A stretch of DNA of 10,781 nt from Methanobacterium sp. PtaU1.Bin097 (GTDB lineage: Archaea > Methanobacteriota > Methanobacteria > Methanobacteriales > Methanobacteriaceae). The notes below the pieces were generated by a model that did no database searches, was not told where the DNA came from, and saw nothing but the letters and a program-made list of their open reading frames with translations. Positions 6,397-10,781 of the stretch are shown here, in pieces. The position numbers and the translations under genes are program-made. Positions within the stretch are counted from its first letter, which is position 1. Each line of letters starts with the position of its first letter. The stretch covers positions 1-10,781 of the forward strand of contig MVQY01000124.1 of the NCBI GenBank assembly GCA_002067325.1, in the 5' to 3' direction.

Positions 6397-8007
6397 CTAT
6401 CCAATTAGTTCTGTTTCACCTTCAACTTCCATCCCACCATCATAATTTTCCAGGTACTCATCCACGAACTTCTCAAACTCCGGCGTGTAGATGGGAATGG
6501 CGAATTTGGTAAATACACTACTTACTATTGCTTCACCTTTATCCAAGCTGGCTATGATTCGGTTATCATCTGATAGGTCCTGGCTGGCGCTGTCTATTAT
6601 GGCCGATCTCTCCATGGACATCTCATTACCCAGGATGATCTTGGTGTTCATGTTGGCCAAAATTGCCCGTGGTATCACACTGGCCAGCTGAGTGATGGCA
6701 ATCAGTCCCAGCTTAAATTTCCTGCCCTCCCTGGCTATGGTTCCGTATATGTTGTTTCCCATTCCACTTTCCAGTGCATCTCTACCCAGAACACGTGGTG
6801 CCTCTTCTATCACGATGCTGATTACGGGTTTGTTCTTAAGAACCTCGGAATTATAGGTTTTATATTTATTGAAGATGTTGCTGGCTATGATACTTCCTAC
6901 AAATAGTTCCTCGAAGTCGCTGAGTTTGGAACTGTCGATTATCACTATTTTACCTTCTTCCAGTGATTCCACGATATCACTTATGGTAGATAATCCAGAC
7001 TCCCCACCGACGAAGAGATTGCTCTTAAATACACACTTCTTCTCATCAGAAGAAGCAACATCCACTATGGCGGATACACCTAACTTGGTCTCTATCTTCC
7101 TCTTGAGCACCTTGGCTGTTTTTTCATCTATCCCCATGGGCCGAAGTACCTGATTGTCCTTTTCTTTGGCTATTTCCATTATCCAGTCCGGGCCATATTT
7201 GTTGTAGAACATCCTCATTGCTTCATTCTGGGCCTGTGAGAATCCACCTATTCCATTGAAGTGGTGTGGTCGTATCTTTTTCACGTTGATAGACAGGGTT
7301 AAGGCATCCTGATTACCACTGTCTGGGGAGTAGTATTCCAGCTTCTCACCCATTCGGGGATGGTCCCGCAGCCCTTTCCTCACACTGTCCCCAAAATATT
7401 CATTATGAGGATCTAAAACCAGAATACCGGCACCTTCAGAGTCAAGAATACTCCAGAGCATCACCCTTACCAGGTTACTCTTTCCTCGGCCTGTGGTGGC
7501 CGGTATGAAGATGTGGTGAGTTAATGATTTGATCATATCTATGTGTACGTTGACGTCCTTTTTCACGGTGGATCCGCTTCTTATATCCCCTAAATAGATA
7601 CTATTTTTGGTGTCCTCTGGCTTCAGGAAACCCAGGTGTTCGTCAGTTATGGATTGGACATCGTTGAAGAAGGAGGGGGGTCTTTTGGGGCTCTTGGTCA
7701 GGTATTCTCCCTTATCATTTTTCTGCACGTAGAGCAGGCTCTTGGCTCGGGCCACGAGGTAATTACGCAGGTTAGGTTCCATCACTTCCAGATTATCCCC
7801 GTATCCTTCCAGTTTCATCCCTGCCGATAACTCTAAGGTTTGCTGTGGAATCTGGCTCCGGTATTCTATATCCTTTACCTGGATAATTGTATAATCTTGG
7901 TTTAGTCCTTCTGCCACCAGTAAATCCCCTAATTCCATGTGGGAGTCGCTTTTCTCCCTGATGTAGATGTCTTTTAATCCGCCCCCAACTATTTGACCGC
8001 CTTTCAT
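6397..8007 (-). CDS. herA: HerA, hexameric DNA translocase/helicase
   Basis: HerA is a FtsK/VirD4-like AAA+ ATPase ring that pumps DNA into NurA for 5'-strand resection. Residues 1 to about 150 form the N-terminal barrel domain (IYIREKSDSHMELGDLL is typical) that contacts NurA. Walker A is ATTGRGKSN with K176 and S177. A DPHNEY motif lies at 199-204, and an inserted helical region spans about 245-345. Walker B is SIVIEEAPRVL with E401 and E402. An arginine-finger/sensor segment, AREGRKFKLGLIAITQ (425-440), follows, and the C-terminal tail is YTPEFEKFVDEYL. At 536 residues the size is normal for archaeal HerA. Two details differ from the common pattern: R174 inside the P-loop, and EEAP where EEAH or DEAH is frequent. 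The ATG at 8007 has AGGTGA seven bases upstream, 41 bp after the nurA stop. Confidence 0.96.
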   Translation of the reverse strand: MKGGQIVGGGLKDIYIREKSDSHMELGDLLVAEGLNQDYTIIQVKDIEYRSQIPQQTLELSAGMKLEGYGDNLEVMEPNLRNYLVARAKSLLYVQKNDKGEYLTKSPKRPPSFFNDVQSITDEHLGFLKPEDTKNSIYLGDIRSGSTVKKDVNVHIDMIKSLTHHIFIPATTGRGKSNLVRVMLWSILDSEGAGILVLDPHNEYFGDSVRKGLRDHPRMGEKLEYYSPDSGNQDALTLSINVKKIRPHHFNGIGGFSQAQNEAMRMFYNKYGPDWIMEIAKEKDNQVLRPMGIDEKTAKVLKRKIETKLGVSAIVDVASSDEKKCVFKSNLFVGGESGLSTISDIVESLEEGKIVIIDSSKLSDFEELFVGSIIASNIFNKYKTYNSEVLKNKPVISIVIEEAPRVLGRDALESGMGNNIYGTIAREGRKFKLGLIAITQLASVIPRAILANMNTKIILGNEMSMERSAIIDSASQDLSDDNRIIASLDKGEAIVSSVFTKFAIPIYTPEFEKFVDEYLENYDGGMEVEGETELIG

Positions 8008-8048
8008 TTAAATTTCACCTGCGTCGCTTTCTAATTTACCTAACTGTA

Positions 8049-9155
8049 TCATAATTCATCTAATTTATCATGCATACTAACCGCTTTTATACGGGCGTTG
8101 AAATCTTCAAAAAACTCTGTTTTGGCCAGTTCAGAGTCCAGTATGAGTTTGTAGTTGTCTAAATCTTCCTTTCTTACCCTGGCCCATACATGTGCATCGA
8201 AAAGACCGTATGGATATCCTGGTATGGTTATATCCTTTGAATAATCTGCGATGGATGAAATTAAATCCACTATCTCTTTTTTACTCATGTTATCGGCTTG
8301 ATCTTTCAGTATTTCAAACCGGAATGACGTACTGGCATTTCTGTTTAACTTAACCACCATTATAACTGCCTTATGTTCCTGTCCCTGCTTACTCCGGGCT
8401 ATGGGAAAGTAGCACCATTCTTCAAATGGAATGTCATTTTCCCTGGCAAATTTTTCAATAGATGCGATAAGTGAATATCCAGTATTGGTGGTTAACCGGC
8501 ATGATTTAGAAAGTCCGGTGAAGATGACACCCTTCTTTTTGGCCTTCTCAAATACTTTTTCCACGTACTTATTCTCATTTCTATGTGAAGTTTGAAGTGA
8601 CCCATCCTTTATGATGATATCCCCATCTTCCAGTTCTCGTTCGATGACGTGTTCGGCGATGGTCCATTCGGCAAATCTCCGGGCCATGGAGGCCATCCTT
8701 TCCATTAAAGTTTTGTTTCCCAATCTGAAATCAGGTTCAAATGCCTTTACCTGCAAATCACTCTCAGAGGGGAGATATTCTATAAAATTGTGATCCTCCA
8801 GGGCATATTTGGTTTCAAAGCAGGTGTTCCTGTTTTCACGATTAAGGGTGGTGAGTGATAAAAATTCTATCCTCTGTGGTATACTGGATTTTAGAGGGAA
8901 TGGTCTTTTATCCTTATATATGTTAAAATAAATCCTGTTGAGCTGAATGGAATACTCCGGGGCGGGATATATCTCCTGATTTCCCCCATCTATACTGCAG
9001 ATTTTCCTGTCTGAACTTGTCTTCCTTATTTGGTGGAAATTTTCCTTGTGATAGGGAAATGTCTGGTAATTCTCATCATTAAAATAGGGATTTCCCAATT
9101 CACGCTTGGAGATATCTGAACTTAAAATCTGGGCTATTTCTTTGATACTTTTAAT
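8049..9155 (-). CDS. nurA: NurA, 5'-3' nuclease partner of HerA, with probable ATT start
   Basis: NurA is a dimeric Mn-dependent nuclease with an RNase H-like fold that works inside the HerA ring. Counting from the TTG at 9098 as residue 1, the motifs are D37 in SIDGGN, E144 in the helix RFAEWTIAEH, D165 in IIIKDGSL, K198 in GLSKSCRL and the late GYPYGLFDAHVWARV (H303). The frame stays open upstream of that TTG to a stop at 9159-9161, encoding the helix-like KSIKEIAQILSSDISKRE. A strong GGGGAGGG ribosome binding site lies seven bases before an ATT at 9155-9153, with no ATG, GTG or TTG near it. I therefore place the start at ATT (368 residues). The TTG at 9098 (349 residues) is 64 bases from that site and is the conventional alternative. 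It is the first gene of the operon. Confidence 0.93.
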   Translation of the reverse strand: MKSIKEIAQILSSDISKRELGNPYFNDENYQTFPYHKENFHQIRKTSSDRKICSIDGGNQEIYPAPEYSIQLNRIYFNIYKDKRPFPLKSSIPQRIEFLSLTTLNRENRNTCFETKYALEDHNFIEYLPSESDLQVKAFEPDFRLGNKTLMERMASMARRFAEWTIAEHVIERELEDGDIIIKDGSLQTSHRNENKYVEKVFEKAKKKGVIFTGLSKSCRLTTNTGYSLIASIEKFARENDIPFEEWCYFPIARSKQGQEHKAVIMVVKLNRNASTSFRFEILKDQADNMSKKEIVDLISSIADYSKDITIPGYPYGLFDAHVWARVRKEDLDNYKLILDSELAKTEFFEDFNARIKAVSMHDKLDEL

Positions 9156-9161
9156 GATTTA

Positions 9162-9169
9162 CCCTCCCC
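9162..9169 (-). promoter_or_regulatory. Strong ribosome binding site that decides the nurA start
   Basis: The minus strand reads GGGGAGGG here; its GGAGG core (9167-9163) pairs well with the archaeal 16S tail. Seven bases separate the core from an ATT codon at 9155 and four from an ATC at 9158. The nearest standard start in frame, TTG at 9098, is 64 bases away. A small 13-bp dyad, CTTAATAATTAAG, lies just upstream in the leader at 9180-9192. Confidence 0.6.
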
Positions 9170-9228
9170 TTGTAATGGGCTTAATAATTAAGTATTCAGA
9201 AATGAAAGTTTATAATTGTTGTTATTAG

Positions 9229-9238
9229 TTTATATAAG
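9229..9238 (-). promoter_or_regulatory. TATA box of the nurA-herA-mre11-rad50 operon
   Basis: The minus strand reads CTTATATAAA, a near-ideal archaeal TATA box. Transcription would begin about 25-27 bases downstream, near 9207, giving a leader of about 50 bases with the GGGGAGGG ribosome binding site close to its end. It is the only good TATA box between the transporter terminator and nurA. Confidence 0.65.
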
Positions 9239-9243
9239 ATATT

Positions 9244-9261
9244 TGTTTTATCAATAAAACA
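9244..9261. repeat. Perfect 18-bp dyad just upstream of the nurA TATA box
   Basis: TGTTTTATCAATAAAACA has 8-bp arms around a CA centre. Its centre is about 19 bp upstream of the TATA box centre, near -46 from the predicted start. This position suits an archaeal activator, or a repressor blocking the factor B site. A 17-of-18 match lies at 6362-6379 before mre11. A role as part of the transporter's transcription end is less likely, because T runs closer to that gene suffice. Confidence 0.55.
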
Positions 9262-9290
9262 GAATTTGGAGAACCAACTTAAACTGATAC

Positions 9291-9320
9291 CAAAAATAAA
9301 AAGAAAAATAAAACTAAAAT
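9291..9320 (-). terminator. Oligo-T terminator after the transporter gene
   Basis: Starting directly after the transporter TAA (9322-9324), the minus-strand RNA would carry several T runs (TTTT, TTTTATTTTT, TTTTTATTTTT) within 30 bases and no stem-loop. This is the typical intrinsic terminator of euryarchaea. It separates the transporter from the repair operon. Confidence 0.65.
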
Positions 9321-9321
9321 T

Positions 9322-10781
9322 TTAACCCTTCTCTTCCTGGTAACCCATCCCATCTCCCCTCTTCCAGGAGGCGTAGATCCCAACCAGGCATATTATGGTG
9401 AAGATTACGAAGGATATCTGGATGCTTGATAGGAGTGAGCCGTACTGATCTGGTGTTATCTGAACACGGCCGAGTAGGAAGGCGAATACCAGGGTGGCGA
9501 TGCCTATGCTCATGGTCTGGCCTATGAGCCTCATGGTACTCACCGTGGCCGAGGCAATTCCATAGAACCTCTTCTTCACGGAGCCCATGATAACGTTGGT
9601 GTTGGGTGATGAAAAGAGTCCAAAGCCTATACCCAGTATGACCTGGCTGATTATGATCAGGATTAGACTGGTCCCTGGTGTGAGGAATACGAATCCAAAG
9701 AGCCCCAGTGTAACCAGTATCATACCCGCCGTGGCCAGTTTACGTGCTTCGTACTTGTCAGACATACGACCCGCCAGGGGTGCGACTATGGCCATCATAA
9801 TGGGCTGTGCTATTAGTATTAGGCCTGCTGACTGTGGTTCCAGATCCTTGATGAACTGGAGATAGTAACTTAGAAGCAGGGTGACTGCGAAGGTTGCACT
9901 GTAATTTATAAGTGCTGCCAGGCTTGAAAAGGCAAAGGTCGTGTTTTCTGTGAATAATTTCACATTAAACACGGGACTTTCCACTTTAAGCTCCCAGCGG
10001 AAAAACACGACAAATAGAGCTATACCTACAATAAGGAGGATAACTCCCAGGATGGTGTTCAGTTCTGTGAATCCGTACATCAATAGGAGAAGCCCTACAC
10101 TGTAGAGTACCGAACCAGTATAGTCAAATTTATCCCCTGCAGACTCGATCCATTCTGTGCGAAGCTTCCAGGAGACGAGTAAGATTACCAGAATACCAAA
10201 TGGTATCATCAACAGGAAGAGGCTCTGCCATCCCAGGTACTGGGTCATCAAACCGCCCAGGAACGGTCCCAGGGATAACCCCACGTACACCGACATCACA
10301 TTGATACCAATGGCCTTACCCCTTTCCCGGGGTGGGAAGACTTCGGTGACGATGGCCAGGCTAGTGACGAAGATCATGGCCGTGCCTATACCCTGGAGAA
10401 TCCTAAATATAATGAGGAATATATCGGAGGGTGCCAGGGCACAGAGCAGTGATGAAACTGCAAATAGGCTTACTCCAAGTATGAATACCTTTTTACGGCC
10501 GTAAATATCAGAAACCCTGCCGAAGGGCACGGAAAATATGGCAGCCGCTAGTAAATATCCATTGGTAATCCAGTTTAAGAGTATGGCGTCTGAGCCGAAA
10601 AAAGCCCCAATGGTTGGTAGGGCTATGTTCACCGATGTCCCCATGAAGGGTGCAAAAAAGGCGGCGATGGAAGCCACCAGCAGGGCGATGATTTTTATAT
10701 TACCATCAGAACTGGTTGGCTTTATATCACCATCAACACTGATTGGCTTTATATCACCATCAACACTGATTGGCTTTATAT
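9322..10781 (-). CDS. Major facilitator transporter, DHA2 (EmrB/QacA-like) type; 5' end outside window
   Basis: This is a membrane exporter, probably a proton-driven drug or metabolite antiporter with up to 14 membrane helices. With the GTG at 10677 as residue 1, signature motif A is GRVSDIYGRKK (53-63) after TM2, and the antiporter motif C GLSLGPFLGG (133-142) lies in TM5. A second-half motif A-like GRMSDKYEARK lies at 303-313. The hydrophilic tail ends in GYQEEKG. Starting at that GTG would cut into TM1, because the upstream in-frame codons encode IKIIALL, the beginning of that helix. The frame stays open to the window edge with no ATG, GTG or TTG, so the true start lies outside. The visible upstream part is a 9-residue repeat (IKPISVDGD twice, then IKPTSSDGN). 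Substrate unknown; annotations as drug transporter are by family only. Confidence 0.9.
   Translation of the reverse strand, partial: IKPISVDGDIKPISVDGDIKPTSSDGNIKIIALLVASIAAFFAPFMGTSVNIALPTIGAFFGSDAILLNWITNGYLLAAAIFSVPFGRVSDIYGRKKVFILGVSLFAVSSLLCALAPSDIFLIIFRILQGIGTAMIFVTSLAIVTEVFPPRERGKAIGINVMSVYVGLSLGPFLGGLMTQYLGWQSLFLLMIPFGILVILLVSWKLRTEWIESAGDKFDYTGSVLYSVGLLLLMYGFTELNTILGVILLIVGIALFVVFFRWELKVESPVFNVKLFTENTTFAFSSLAALINYSATFAVTLLLSYYLQFIKDLEPQSAGLILIAQPIMMAIVAPLAGRMSDKYEARKLATAGMILVTLGLFGFVFLTPGTSLILIIISQVILGIGFGLFSSPNTNVIMGSVKKRFYGIASATVSTMRLIGQTMSIGIATLVFAFLLGRVQITPDQYGSLLSSIQISFVIFTIICLVGIYASWKRGDGMGYQEEKG
10694..10781. repeat. 27-bp tandem repeat coding a 9-residue repeat in the transporter N-terminus
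   Basis: Units lie at 10694-10720, 10721-10747 and 10748-10774, with a fourth starting at 10775 and cut by the window edge. The second and third are identical over 27 bases; the first differs at three positions. On the plus strand each begins TTTATATCACC or close to it. On the minus strand all are in frame with the transporter and encode IKPISVDGD. The period of 27 keeps the frame for any copy number. The full array size cannot be seen. Confidence 0.85.

Overview
The window looks like a chromosomal segment of a methanogenic archaeon, most likely Methanobacteriales (Methanobacterium-like). The reasons are archaeal-type Mre11, Rad50, HerA and NurA proteins, an F420-dependent oxidoreductase, TATA-box promoters with A/T-rich leaders, GGAGGTGA-type ribosome binding sites, and an oligo-T terminator. 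The genus is inferred from protein character; no rRNA or other marker is present. All eight supported genes lie on the minus strand, so transcription runs right to left.

Right edge to 9322: a DHA2-type major facilitator transporter whose 5' end lies outside the window. Its visible start is an in-frame 27-bp tandem repeat encoding a 9-residue peptide repeat just before the first membrane segment. An oligo-T terminator follows its stop codon.

9261 to 2062: a compact DNA end-processing operon, nurA - herA - mre11 - rad50 - a small protein with two predicted winged helices. Gaps are 41, 51, 21 and 9 bp. NurA (5'-3' nuclease) and HerA (hexameric translocase) form one resection machine, and Mre11-Rad50 (nuclease and ABC ATPase) tether and open DNA ends. 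Together they make the 3' tails needed for homologous recombination. The last gene is unrecognised, but its position suggests a partner or regulator. nurA appears to start at ATT behind a strong ribosome binding site. An 18-bp dyad occurs upstream of nurA and again, with 17 of 18 bases identical, between herA and mre11.

2061 to 1698: a gene-poor A/T-rich gap whose left end carries a 21-bp tandem repeat holding the promoter of the next operon.

1697 to 726: a two-gene MNT/HEPN toxin-antitoxin-like module. A winged-helix/nucleotidyltransferase fusion is followed with no gap by a HEPN-domain protein.

725 to 1: a gene-free stretch of 330 bp with a probable promoter, then the first 131 codons of an F420-dependent luciferase-fold oxidoreductase of the glucose-6-phosphate dehydrogenase type, cut by the left edge.
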